Below, in pieces: positions 26,021 to 35,086 of a stretch of 64,000 nucleotides of DNA. The translations under genes were made by a program, and so were the position numbers. Within the stretch, counting starts at the first letter, position 1, and every line of letters begins with the position of its first letter. This stretch comes from Aestuariibaculum marinum. Its GTDB lineage: Bacteria; Bacteroidota; Bacteroidia; Flavobacteriales; Flavobacteriaceae. The stretch lies in NCBI RefSeq assembly GCF_014596975.1, contig NZ_JACVXD010000007.1:95510-159509 (forward strand). Direction: 5' to 3'. The notes below the pieces were generated by a model. It had not been told where the DNA came from. It made no database searches and was given only the letters and a program-made list of their open reading frames with translations.

Positions 26021-27469
26021 ATGGCGTCTCATTACGAAGCACCTATTAGAAGACCCTTAGTTACAGGAGAAAAATCATACCACGACGTTACTGTGGATGT
26101 GGCAAAACCTGTAGAAGGAAAAGCAAATAAACAATGGTGGATAGTTTTTGGTATTTCACTGGCAGCGTTTCTTTGGGGACTTGGATGTATCATTTATACC
26201 GTATCGACAGGTATTGGAACTTGGGGTTTAAATAAAACCGTAGGTTGGGCCTGGGATATTACTAACTTCGTTTGGTGGGTTGGTATTGGTCACGCAGGAA
26301 CACTTATCTCTGCAGTACTTTTATTATTCCGTCAAAAATGGAGAATGGCAATTAACCGTTCTGCAGAAGCAATGACTATCTTCTCGGTAGTTCAGGCAGG
26401 TTTATTCCCAATTATTCACATGGGTCGTCCATGGTTAGGATACTGGGTATTACCAATTCCGAATCAGTTTGGTTCTTTATGGGTTAACTTTAACTCGCCG
26501 TTATTATGGGACGTATTCGCGATCTCTACGTATTTATCTGTATCATTAGTATTCTGGTGGACAGGTTTATTACCAGATTTCGCCATGTTAAGAGATAGAG
26601 CTATTAAGCCATTCCAAAAGAAAATTTACTCATTATTGAGTTTCGGTTGGACAGGTCGTGCAAAAGACTGGCAACGTTTTGAAGAAGTATCTTTAGTGCT
26701 TGCAGGTTTAGCAACACCATTAGTACTTTCTGTACATACTATTGTATCGTTTGACTTCGCTACATCGGTAATTCCAGGATGGCATACCACTATTTTCCCT
26801 CCATACTTCGTTGCTGGAGCGGTATTCTCAGGGTTCGCGATGGTAAACACATTACTTATTGTAATGCGTAAAGTATGTAACCTTGAAGATTATATTACAG
26901 TACAACACATCGAATTAATGAACATCGTAATCATGATTACGGGTTCTATTGTAGGTGTGGCATATATTACTGAGTTATTTATTGCTTGGTATTCTGGAGT
27001 TGAGTATGAGCAGTACGCTTTCTTAAACAGAGCAACAGGACCTTACTGGTGGGCGTACTGGGCGATGATGACTTGTAACGTATTCTCTCCTCAGTTCATG
27101 TGGTTCAAGAAACTTAGAACAAGTATTATGTTCTCATTCTTTATCTCAATTGTAGTAAACATAGGAATGTGGTTCGAGCGTTTCGTAATTATTGTAACAT
27201 CGTTACACCGTGATTACTTACCATCGTCTTGGACAATGTTCTCACCAACGTTTGTTGATATTGGAATCTTTGTTGGAACTATCGGATTCTTCTTCGTATT
27301 ATTTTTATTATACTCAAGAACATTCCCGGTAATTGCGCAGGCAGAGGTTAAGACCATTCTTAAGTCTTCTGGTGAACGTTATAAAAAAATCAGAGAGGCA
27401 GGAGAAAGTTTAGTAGGAACAGGAGCAGATGAAAGAACTTCTGGAAACGTTAACAACACTAAAAACTAA
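26021..27469 (+). CDS. actC: Alternative complex III, ActC (NrfD/PsrC-like membrane subunit)
   Basis: The 482-residue polytopic protein has about ten membrane helices and the NrfD-family pattern (WWVGIGHAGTLISAVLLLFR near helix 2). It is one of two quinol-interacting membrane subunits of alternative complex III, the other being ActF. It starts 28 bp after actB and ends 9 bp before actD, consistent with strict co-transcription. Codon use is like its neighbours, with highly expressed character. Haem is not expected in this subunit. Confidence 0.94.
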   Translation: MASHYEAPIRRPLVTGEKSYHDVTVDVAKPVEGKANKQWWIVFGISLAAFLWGLGCIIYTVSTGIGTWGLNKTVGWAWDITNFVWWVGIGHAGTLISAVLLLFRQKWRMAINRSAEAMTIFSVVQAGLFPIIHMGRPWLGYWVLPIPNQFGSLWVNFNSPLLWDVFAISTYLSVSLVFWWTGLLPDFAMLRDRAIKPFQKKIYSLLSFGWTGRAKDWQRFEEVSLVLAGLATPLVLSVHTIVSFDFATSVIPGWHTTIFPPYFVAGAVFSGFAMVNTLLIVMRKVCNLEDYITVQHIELMNIVIMITGSIVGVAYITELFIAWYSGVEYEQYAFLNRATGPYWWAYWAMMTCNVFSPQFMWFKKLRTSIMFSFFISIVVNIGMWFERFVIIVTSLHRDYLPSSWTMFSPTFVDIGIFVGTIGFFFVLFLLYSRTFPVIAQAEVKTILKSSGERYKKIREAGESLVGTGADERTSGNVNNTKN

Positions 27470-27478
27470 GCGTAAACA

Positions 27479-28009
27479 ATGGAAGCATCTAAAGTAATTC
27501 ACGCTATTTATAATGATGACGATATTTTAATGTCAGCTGTAAAAAAGGTTAAGGCAGCAAAATATCACATCGACGAAGTATATACCCCGTTTCCGGTTCA
27601 CGGGCTAGATAAAGCAATGGGATTAGCACCTACACGTATCGCTATCGCAGCATTTTTATACGGATTAGTAGGTTTAACAGTGGCAACAGTAATGATGAAT
27701 TTTATCATGATTGAAGACTGGCCACAAAATATTGGTGGTAAACCAAGTTTTAGTTATTTAGAAAACATGCCTGCTTTCGTACCAATTATGTTCGAGCTTA
27801 CGGTATTTTTCTCAGCCCACTTAATGGTAATTACGTTTTACTTACGTAGTAGAATGTGGCCATTTAAAGAGGCTGAAAATCCAGATCCAAGAACAACAGA
27901 CGATCATTTCTTAATGGAAATCTCTGTTAACGGTAATGAAGAAGCATTACAAAGTTTACTAAGCGAAACTGGGGCAGTAGAAATTAATCTAATTGATAAA
28001 GCGCATTAA
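27479..28009 (+). CDS. actD: Alternative complex III, ActD (DUF3341)
   Basis: The 176-residue protein has a cytoplasmic N-terminal ferredoxin-like fold (HAIYNDDDILMSAVKKV) and two membrane helices (about 55-78 and 98-122), which is the DUF3341 family layout. In alternative complex III it is a peripheral structural subunit against ActC. The position between actC and actE is the conserved order. Confidence 0.92.
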   Translation: MEASKVIHAIYNDDDILMSAVKKVKAAKYHIDEVYTPFPVHGLDKAMGLAPTRIAIAAFLYGLVGLTVATVMMNFIMIEDWPQNIGGKPSFSYLENMPAFVPIMFELTVFFSAHLMVITFYLRSRMWPFKEAENPDPRTTDDHFLMEISVNGNEEALQSLLSETGAVEINLIDKAH

Positions 28010-28016
28010 AATAAAG

Positions 28017-28565
28017 ATGAAAGGCTTAATTAAAATATTAGCAATAGCAGTTGTTTTAGTAGCGGTATCATGTAAAAAAGATACGGCACCAAACTATCAG
28101 TTCATGCCAAACATGTACGAATCTGTAGGGTATGAAACATATAGTGAATCGGCTGCATTTAAGAGTGGAGTAGAAGCACAATTACCAGTAGAAGGTACAG
28201 TGGCAAGAGGATTTATTCCTTTCGATATTGAGAATTCTACAGAAGGTTACGAATTAGCTAAAGCGACGTTAACAAATCCGTTAGATTCTACTCAAGTAGA
28301 TTTAGAAAGAGGAAAAGTGCTTTACGATATTTATTGTGGAATTTGCCACGGTAACAAAGGTGATGGTCAAGGTAAGTTGGTAAAACGTGAAAAGATACTA
28401 GGTATACCAAACTACGCTGACAGAGAGATTACAGAAGGAAGTATTTACCACACGATTTATTACGGTAAAAATGCTATGGGTTCTTACGCGAATCAGATTA
28501 ATGAAGAAGAGCGTTGGCAAGTAGTTTCATACGTGTTAAAATTAAGAGCTGATTTAGTAAAGTAA
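28017..28565 (+). CDS. actE: Alternative complex III, ActE monohaem cytochrome c lipoprotein
   Basis: The 182-residue protein begins with a lipoprotein signal (MKGLIKILAIAVVLVAVSC, acylated Cys19) and has one haem motif CGICHG with the following GDGQGK typical of small cytochromes c; a distal Met ligand is likely in NAMGSYANQ. The ATG at 28017 is preferred over a TTG at 27993 because it starts directly at the signal peptide and does not overlap actD. ActE docks at the periplasmic face and hands electrons onward to the oxidase (family knowledge). Confidence 0.92.
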   Translation: MKGLIKILAIAVVLVAVSCKKDTAPNYQFMPNMYESVGYETYSESAAFKSGVEAQLPVEGTVARGFIPFDIENSTEGYELAKATLTNPLDSTQVDLERGKVLYDIYCGICHGNKGDGQGKLVKREKILGIPNYADREITEGSIYHTIYYGKNAMGSYANQINEEERWQVVSYVLKLRADLVK

Positions 28566-28585
28566 GAAGATAAGATTATATAGAT

Positions 28586-29947
28586 ATGTACACATTTTCA
28601 AATAAATTAAAGACATTTTCTATCATTCTAATGGTTTTAGGATTGTTAGGTGTTGGATATGGTTTTATGACATCTCATAAATCTTTAGACGAAGTAAAAA
28701 CGATGCTTGCTGAAGAGGCTTCACACCACGGTGGGGGTCATGGAGAGGAAGCTACGCATGTTGTAGCTGATGCACATGATACGCATGGTGAAGCGACTCA
28801 CGGAGAAGAAGTTCATGCTGAAGATGCACACCACGGTGATGCTCATGCAGAGCACGTTCAACACCAAATGGCTAACCGTCCTTGGTCAGCTTTATATGTT
28901 GGAGCATTCTTCTTTATGATGATTGGTCTTGGTGTTTTAGCATTCTACGCGATTCAAATAGCATCTCAGGCTGGATGGTCTCCGGTATTATTCAGAGTTA
29001 TGGAAGCGATTACAGCTTACGTATTACCTGGAGCTTTAATTGTATTAGCAATCGCTATTGCATCTGGAACTATAGGTCACTATAATATTTTCATCTGGAT
29101 GGATCCTGAAGTAGTAGCTCACGATGAGTTAATTCAAGGAAAATCTGGGTGGTTAAACTTACCAATGTTTGCTGTTAGAGGTTTGGTATTTATCGCAGGA
29201 TGGGCGTTATACCGTCACTTTGCTCGTAAATTCTCAATCGCTCAGGACAACGCAAAATATAACACGAACTTTAAGAAATCATTCCGTATTGCTGCGGCAT
29301 TCTTAGTATTCTTTATCTATTCAGAATCTATGATGTCTTGGGATTGGGTAATGAGTGTAGATCCTCACTGGTTCTCAACATTATTCGGATGGTATGTGTT
29401 TGCTAGTATGTTTGTAAGTGGTATTACTGTTATCGCTTTAATGAGCATCTACTTAAAATCTAGAGGATATTTAGAATTTGTAAATGAAAACCACTTACAT
29501 GATGTGGCTAAGTTTATGTTTGCTATTAGTATTTTCTGGACATACTTATGGTTCTCACAATTCATGCTTATTTGGTACTCTAACATTCCAGAAGAGGTAA
29601 CATACTTTATTTCTCGTATTAACGATTACAAATTACCATTCTTTGGTATGGTAGCACTTAACTTCATCTTTCCAGTATTATTACTGATGAATGCTGACTT
29701 TAAACGCGTGCCTTGGTTTGTTGTAATGACTGGTATTGTAATCTTATTTGGTCATTATATTGATATTTTCAATATGATTATGCCTGCTACCGTTGGAGAC
29801 AGATGGTTTATTGGAATCCCTGAAATCGGTTCAATATTATTATTCGGAGGTTTATTCATATTTGTTGTATTCACAGCTTTAACAAAAGCACCATTATTAG
29901 CAAAAGGATATCCTTTAATCAAAGAAAGCGAAGATTTCCATTATTAA
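28586..29947 (+). CDS. actF: Alternative complex III, ActF (second quinone-binding membrane subunit)
   Basis: The 453-residue polytopic protein has about ten helices and is homologous to ActC-like subunits. Between helix 1 (about 10-28) and helix 2 (about 102-125) lies a hydrophilic loop with 13 histidines in 47 residues (47-93), mixed with Glu, Asp and Ala, which looks metal-binding. The family has a short loop here as far as I recall, so this is an insertion or expansion. The gene ends 30 bp before coxB, so complex III and the oxidase core are one transcription unit. Confidence 0.92.
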   Translation: MYTFSNKLKTFSIILMVLGLLGVGYGFMTSHKSLDEVKTMLAEEASHHGGGHGEEATHVVADAHDTHGEATHGEEVHAEDAHHGDAHAEHVQHQMANRPWSALYVGAFFFMMIGLGVLAFYAIQIASQAGWSPVLFRVMEAITAYVLPGALIVLAIAIASGTIGHYNIFIWMDPEVVAHDELIQGKSGWLNLPMFAVRGLVFIAGWALYRHFARKFSIAQDNAKYNTNFKKSFRIAAAFLVFFIYSESMMSWDWVMSVDPHWFSTLFGWYVFASMFVSGITVIALMSIYLKSRGYLEFVNENHLHDVAKFMFAISIFWTYLWFSQFMLIWYSNIPEEVTYFISRINDYKLPFFGMVALNFIFPVLLLMNADFKRVPWFVVMTGIVILFGHYIDIFNMIMPATVGDRWFIGIPEIGSILLFGGLFIFVVFTALTKAPLLAKGYPLIKESEDFHY

Positions 29948-29977
29948 TTAAGATATAAATAAAGACGAACGATAACA

Positions 29978-31042
29978 ATGACTGCTTTATTAACAATTAT
30001 AGTTTTAGTATTTATTCTAGTTGCCATCTGGCAAATGGTAAAGATTTTCGATTTAGCACAAGCTAAAGCGGATTGCGACCAGGTAGCCACCGATAAAGAC
30101 AACAAGATAAATGCATATCTAATGATGGGCTTCTTAGCCTTCATTTATATCATTACCATTGTAAGTATAGTTAAGTGGGGAGATTTACCTTTACTATCTA
30201 ACTCTGCTTCTGCACATGGTCCAACAATCGATAACTTAATGGCCATTTCATTAGTTATCATCTTTTTTGTTCAAACAGTAACACAATTCTTATTGCACTA
30301 TTTCGCATTTAAATACAAAGGTGAAAAGGGTAAAAAAGCGTTATTCTTTGCTGATAACAATAAGTTAGAGGCAATTTGGACAATCATCCCTGTAATTGTA
30401 TTAGCAGGTTTAATTATCTACGGATTGAATACTTGGGTAAATATCATGGGAGTTGACGAAAGTGACGATCCTATGGTAGTAGAATTATATGCACAACAGT
30501 TTAACTGGACAGCACGTTACGGTGGTCAGGATAATACTTTAGGTAAGTCTAACGTACGTTTAATTGATATCGACAGAGCTAACGTTTTAGGTATAGATGA
30601 AGCTGATCCTAATGCCCAAGACGATATCATTGTAAAAGAATTACACTTACCAGTTGGAAAGCCGGTATTATTTAAAATGCGTTCTCAAGACGTATTACAC
30701 TCGGCTTATATGCCACACTTTAGAGCACAAATGAATTGTGTTCCTGGTATGATTACTCAGTTTGGGTTTACGCCAACGGTAACAAGCGAGGAAATGAGAC
30801 AAAACCCTGATATGGTTGAGAAAGTTGCAAACATCAACAGAATCAGAGTAGAAAAAAGTGAAGCATTAGTTGCTAAAGGAGAGGATGCTTTAGATCGCTA
30901 CGAATTTGATTACTTATTAATCTGTAATAAAATTTGTGGTAAATCTCACTACAATATGCAAATGAAAATTGTTGTAGAAACTCAAGAAGAGTTTGATGCT
31001 TGGATTAAAGAGCAAAAGGAATTTAAAAACTCTCTTAACTAA
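29978..31042 (+). CDS. coxB: Cytochrome c oxidase subunit II
   Basis: The 354-residue protein has four N-terminal hydrophobic helices (about 3-20, 47-67, 86-108 and 128-150), two more than classical subunit II, followed by the periplasmic cupredoxin domain. The CuA site is complete: the upstream His is in VLHSAYMPHF and the CNKICGKSHYNM motif supplies two Cys, His and Met. The loop QFNWTARYGG resembles the electron-entry region. No haem c is fused to this subunit, so electrons must come from ActA/ActE haems or a separate cytochrome. It lies upstream of coxA in the act-cox operon. Confidence 0.94.
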   Translation: MTALLTIIVLVFILVAIWQMVKIFDLAQAKADCDQVATDKDNKINAYLMMGFLAFIYIITIVSIVKWGDLPLLSNSASAHGPTIDNLMAISLVIIFFVQTVTQFLLHYFAFKYKGEKGKKALFFADNNKLEAIWTIIPVIVLAGLIIYGLNTWVNIMGVDESDDPMVVELYAQQFNWTARYGGQDNTLGKSNVRLIDIDRANVLGIDEADPNAQDDIIVKELHLPVGKPVLFKMRSQDVLHSAYMPHFRAQMNCVPGMITQFGFTPTVTSEEMRQNPDMVEKVANINRIRVEKSEALVAKGEDALDRYEFDYLLICNKICGKSHYNMQMKIVVETQEEFDAWIKEQKEFKNSLN

Positions 31043-31076
31043 TCAATTAATAAAAAGATAAATACGATATAAGATT

Positions 31077-32867
31077 ATGTCAGCACACGCAGATACTCAC
31101 GCTCACGACGACCACGGACATCATCATAAAGAGACTTTCATGACGAAGTACATCTTTAGTATGGACCACAAGATGATTGCTAAGCAGTACCTTATTACTG
31201 GTACCATCATGGGTGTTATTGGGATTTTAATGTCTATGATGTTCCGTATGCAGATTGCATGGCCTGAAGAGCCAAACGTATTGTTTGAAGCTTTATTAGG
31301 AAAATGGGCTCCTGAAGGTGTAATGGATGCCGATATATATTTAGCATTAGTTACTATTCACGGTACCATCATGGTATTCTTTGTATTAACAGCAGGATTA
31401 AGTGGTACGTTCAGTAACTTATTAATTCCGTTACAAATTGGTGCTCGCGATATGGCATCAGGATTTTTAAACATGGTGTCTTACTGGTTATTCTTTTTAT
31501 CTAGTATCATCATGGTAATTTCTTTATTTGTTGAAGCTGGACCAGCTGCGGCAGGTTGGACTATCTATCCACCATTAAGTGCTTTACCAATGGCTCAAGG
31601 TGGTTCTGGTATGGGTATGACCTTATGGTTAGTAGCAATGGCTATCTTTATTGCTTCTTCATTATTAGGATCATTAAATTATGTGGTAACCGTATTAAAC
31701 TTACGTACAAAAGGTATGACCATGACAAGATTGCCATTAACAATATGGGCATTCTTTATTACAGCTGTAATTGGTATCGTATCATTCCCGGTATTATTAT
31801 CTGCTGCATTATTATTAATCATGGATAGAAGTTTTGGTACATCATTCTTCTTATCAGATATCTTTATTCAAGGTGAAGTATTACACTACCACGGTGGTTC
31901 ACCAGTATTATTCGAACACTTATTCTGGTTCTTAGGTCACCCAGAGGTATATATCGTTATTTTACCTGCGATGGGTCTTGTATCAGAGATTATGGCATCA
32001 AACTCACGTAAGCCAATCTTTGGATACCGTGCGATGATTGCGTCTATATTAGCGATTGCATTCTTATCTACGATTGTATGGGGTCACCACATGTTCGTAT
32101 CAGGTATGAATCCATTCTTAGGATCTGTGTTTACATTCACAACTTTATTAATTGCAATTCCATCAGCAGTAAAAGCCTTTAACTGGATTACGACCATCTG
32201 GAAAGGAAACTTACAAATGAACCCTGCCATGTTATTCTCAATCGGTTTCGTTTCTACGTTCATCACCGGAGGTTTAACAGGGATTATTTTAGGAGATTCT
32301 GCGTTAGATATTAACGTTCACGATACATATTTCGTTGTGGCTCACTTCCACTTAGTAATGGGTATCTCTGCACTTTACGGTATGTTTGCTGGTATTTACC
32401 ACTGGTATCCTAAAATGTTCGGACGTATGTTAAACAAAAATTTAGGATACATTCACTTCTGGATTACTGCAGTATGTGCTTATGGTGTATTCTTTCCAAT
32501 GCACTTCATCGGAATGGCTGGTTTACCACGTCGTTACTACACAAACAGTAACTTCCCATTATTCGATGATTTAGCAGACGTAAATGTTATTATCACAGTA
32601 TTCGCTTTAGTTGGTGGTGTGGTTCAAATCATTTACTTATACAACTTCTTTATTAGTATTTTCTACGGAAAGAAAGCAACACAAAACCCTTGGAAATCGA
32701 CTACGTTAGAGTGGACAACTCCGGTAGAACACATCCACGGAAACTGGCCAGGAGAGATTCCTCATGTATACCGTTGGGCTTACGATTATAGTAAACCAGG
32801 TCACGATGTTGACTTCGTTCCGCAAAACGTGCCTTTAAAGGAAGGTGAAGAAGAACTTCAACACTAA
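31077..32867 (+). CDS. coxA: Cytochrome c oxidase subunit I
   Basis: The 596-residue protein has twelve or more helices and all redox-site motifs: HGTIMVFF (haem a ligand), GHPEVY (CuB His, the proton-channel Glu, and the crosslinked Tyr), WGHHMF (two CuB His) and HDTYFVVAHFH (haem a and a3 ligands). The Glu in HPEVY marks an A1-type enzyme. The first 17 residues contain seven histidines (HADTHAHDDHGHHH). It is the last gene of the operon that starts at actA; a terminator follows 20 bp later. Confidence 0.96.
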   Translation: MSAHADTHAHDDHGHHHKETFMTKYIFSMDHKMIAKQYLITGTIMGVIGILMSMMFRMQIAWPEEPNVLFEALLGKWAPEGVMDADIYLALVTIHGTIMVFFVLTAGLSGTFSNLLIPLQIGARDMASGFLNMVSYWLFFLSSIIMVISLFVEAGPAAAGWTIYPPLSALPMAQGGSGMGMTLWLVAMAIFIASSLLGSLNYVVTVLNLRTKGMTMTRLPLTIWAFFITAVIGIVSFPVLLSAALLLIMDRSFGTSFFLSDIFIQGEVLHYHGGSPVLFEHLFWFLGHPEVYIVILPAMGLVSEIMASNSRKPIFGYRAMIASILAIAFLSTIVWGHHMFVSGMNPFLGSVFTFTTLLIAIPSAVKAFNWITTIWKGNLQMNPAMLFSIGFVSTFITGGLTGIILGDSALDINVHDTYFVVAHFHLVMGISALYGMFAGIYHWYPKMFGRMLNKNLGYIHFWITAVCAYGVFFPMHFIGMAGLPRRYYTNSNFPLFDDLADVNVIITVFALVGGVVQIIYLYNFFISIFYGKKATQNPWKSTTLEWTTPVEHIHGNWPGEIPHVYRWAYDYSKPGHDVDFVPQNVPLKEGEEELQH

Positions 32868-32885
32868 GACAAACAATATTTAAAT

Positions 32886-32922
32886 ACAAAAAAGCCTTTC
32901 TAATTTTAGAAAGGCTTTTTCT
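32886..32922 (+). terminator. Intrinsic terminator of the act-cox operon
   Basis: The stem AAAAAGCCTTTCTAA / TTAGAAAGGCTTTTT has a T run on the 3' side and lies 19 bp after coxA. Confidence 0.9.
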
Positions 32923-32928
32923 TTATAT

Positions 32929-32960
32929 TTGCTTATGCCGAAGTGCTTTCGGTATCTTTG
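32929..32960 (+). promoter_or_regulatory. Promoter of ruvB (TTG-N21-TATCTTTG)
   Basis: TTG (32929-32931) and TATCTTTG (32953-32960) lie 21 bp apart, 19 bp before the RuvB ATG. A second exact -7 box TATATTTG (32924-32931) overlaps the TTG, so two start sites are possible. Confidence 0.55.
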
Positions 32961-32978
32961 TATTACAGATTGATGATT

Positions 32979-34004
32979 ATGAACGAAAATTTAGATCCTA
33001 CAAGCGAACACTTTTCACCTGAAGAGCTAGATGTTGAAAAAAAGTTAAGGCCGCTTAACTTTGGTGACTTTACAGGCCAGGATCAGGTTTTGGAAAACCT
33101 TCAAATTTTTGTTCAGGCGGCCAATATGCGTAGTGAAGCCCTAGATCATACTTTATTTCACGGGCCTCCGGGTTTAGGTAAGACGACTTTGGCACATATA
33201 TTGGCCAATGAGCTTAATGTGGGAATTAAAGTAACCTCAGGACCTGTGTTAGATAAACCTGGCGATCTTGCCGGATTGTTAACCAATCTTGACGAACGTG
33301 ACGTGTTGTTTATTGATGAGATTCATCGTTTAAGTCCGATAGTTGAAGAGTATTTGTACTCGGCCATGGAGGATTATAAAATTGATATTATGATTGAATC
33401 CGGGCCCAATGCTAGAACGGTTCAAATTAACTTAAATCCGTTCACGTTGGTAGGGGCAACTACACGTTCAGGGTTGTTAACATCTCCAATGCGGGCACGT
33501 TTTGGGATTCAAAGCCGATTGCAATATTATAATACCGAATTATTATCGACTATAATAGAACGTAGTGCTTCTATTTTAAATGTGCCTATAACTATGGAAG
33601 CAGCAATAGAAATTGCTGGTCGTAGTCGAGGAACACCTCGTATCGCTAATGCTTTATTACGTCGTGTTCGTGATTTTGCTCAGATAAAAGGTAACGGTCG
33701 TATCGATATCAAAATAGCTAAGTTTGCTTTACAAGCGTTAAACGTAGATGCCCATGGTTTAGATGAAATGGATAATAAGATCTTAACCACCATTATCGAT
33801 AAGTTTAAAGGTGGTCCTGTTGGAATTACAACTTTAGCGACGGCGGTGAGTGAAAGTGCGGAAACCATTGAAGAAGTTTATGAGCCATTTTTAATTCAAC
33901 AAGGGTTTATAATGCGTACACCTCGAGGTCGGGAAGTTACTGAAGCAGCCTATAAACATTTAGGCCGTGTTCGTGGATCGGTACAAGGTGGTTTATTCGA
34001 ATAG
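32979..34004 (+). CDS. ruvB: Holliday junction branch migration helicase RuvB
   Basis: The 341-residue AAA+ ATPase has the family N terminus ([19 protein letters not shown]), Walker [10 protein letters not shown], Walker B FIDEIHR, sensor GATTRSG and the C-terminal winged helix with [12 protein letters not shown]. RuvB drives branch migration with RuvA (encoded at 37.4 kb, not adjacent). I chose the ATG at 32979 (MNENLDP) because the longer frame from a TTG adds unconserved residues; an ATG at 32973 is also possible. It is followed 38 bp later by queG, with a short repeat filling the gap. Confidence 0.96.
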   Translation: MNENLDPTSEHFSPEELDVEKKLRPLNFGDFTGQDQVLENLQIFVQAANMRSEALDHTLFHGPPGLGKTTLAHILANELNVGIKVTSGPVLDKPGDLAGLLTNLDERDVLFIDEIHRLSPIVEEYLYSAMEDYKIDIMIESGPNARTVQINLNPFTLVGATTRSGLLTSPMRARFGIQSRLQYYNTELLSTIIERSASILNVPITMEAAIEIAGRSRGTPRIANALLRRVRDFAQIKGNGRIDIKIAKFALQALNVDAHGLDEMDNKILTTIIDKFKGGPVGITTLATAVSESAETIEEVYEPFLIQQGFIMRTPRGREVTEAAYKHLGRVRGSVQGGLFE

Positions 34005-34008
34005 TAAT

Positions 34009-34034
34009 GTCATCCTGAACTCGTTTCAGGATCC
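34009..34034. repeat. Short palindromic intergenic repeat (GTCATCCTGAAC...CAGGATCCC type)
   Basis: The ruvB-queG gap contains a 7-bp inverted repeat (TCCTGAA / TTCAGGA) in a sequence I remember as a widespread intergenic repeat in Bacteroidota genomes. It occurs once in this window. No coding or terminator function is visible, because there is no T run. Confidence 0.5.
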
Positions 34035-34042
34035 CTATACAA

Positions 34043-34966
34043 ATGAGCATAAAAACAAAACATACACAATTGATAAAAACCGAAGCCAAACGCCTCGGTT
34101 TTTTATCTTGTGGAGTTAGTCAAGCTGGATTTTTAGAAGCTGAAGCACCCAGACTTGAACGTTGGTTGAATAAGCAAATGAATGGAGAAATGCATTACAT
34201 GGAAAATCATTTCGATAAACGTTTAGATCCAACGAAATTGGTTGAAGGCTCTAAAAGTGTCATTTCCTTATTACTAAATTATTATCCGGAAAAGACTCAG
34301 GAGGATGCTAATGCACCAAAGATTAGTAAGTATGCCTATGGTACCGATTACCATTTTGTGATAAAAGATAAGTTGAAAGAACTTCTTAAGTTTATACAAG
34401 AAGAAATAGGTGAAGTTCATGGTCGTGCTTTTGTAGACTCCGCTCCTGTATTAGATAAAGCCTGGGCTGCCAAAAGCGGATTGGGCTGGATTGGAAAGAA
34501 CAGCAATTTACTTACTCAGCAGGTTGGATCCTTTTATTTTATAGCCGAATTAATTGTCGATTTAGAACTAGAATATGATACACCAACGACAGATCATTGT
34601 GGTACCTGTACAAAATGTATAGATGCTTGTCCTACACAAGCTATAACGGAACCCTATGTTGTAGATGGCAGTAAATGTATTTCCTATTTTACTATCGAAT
34701 TAAAAGATACTATCCCAACCGAATTTAAAGGGCAGTTTGATAACTGGATGTTTGGTTGCGATGTCTGCCAGGATGTATGTCCCTGGAACCGATTTTCAAA
34801 ACCTCATAACGAGCCATTATTCAATCCGCATCCCGAATTATTATCCATGAGTAAAAAAGACTGGGAAGAAATAACTCAGGATGTATTTAGTAAAATCTTC
34901 AAAAAATCTGCCGTAAAGCGAACTAAGTTTTCAGGTTTAAAAAGAAATATAGACTTTTTAAAGTAA
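34043..34966 (+). CDS. queG: Epoxyqueuosine reductase
   Basis: The 307-residue cobalamin- and Fe-S-dependent enzyme performs the last step of queuosine synthesis in tRNA, reducing epoxyqueuosine. It has the family's [20 protein letters not shown] segment and two 4Fe-4S motifs, [12 protein letters not shown] and [11 protein letters not shown]. It is the short form without the C-terminal HEAT repeats, as usual in this phylum. It follows ruvB at 38 bp on the same strand and may be co-transcribed with it. Confidence 0.94.
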   Translation: MSIKTKHTQLIKTEAKRLGFLSCGVSQAGFLEAEAPRLERWLNKQMNGEMHYMENHFDKRLDPTKLVEGSKSVISLLLNYYPEKTQEDANAPKISKYAYGTDYHFVIKDKLKELLKFIQEEIGEVHGRAFVDSAPVLDKAWAAKSGLGWIGKNSNLLTQQVGSFYFIAELIVDLELEYDTPTTDHCGTCTKCIDACPTQAITEPYVVDGSKCISYFTIELKDTIPTEFKGQFDNWMFGCDVCQDVCPWNRFSKPHNEPLFNPHPELLSMSKKDWEEITQDVFSKIFKKSAVKRTKFSGLKRNIDFLK

Positions 34967-35055
34967 GACTGAGGGAGTTAATATATTATGTTTTTTAGCT
35001 AAAAAAGTACTATTAAAAACTTAATAGATTAAGAGCTTAGCTAACTTAGTATTAC

Positions 35056-35063
35056 TATCTTTG
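35056..35063 (+). promoter_or_regulatory. -7 box of maeB
   Basis: TATCTTTG lies 23 bp before the maeB ATG. No TTG is seen at the right spacing in this AT-rich 120-bp gap. Confidence 0.42.
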
Positions 35064-35086
35064 CTTAGTACATAACTTATTAATTT

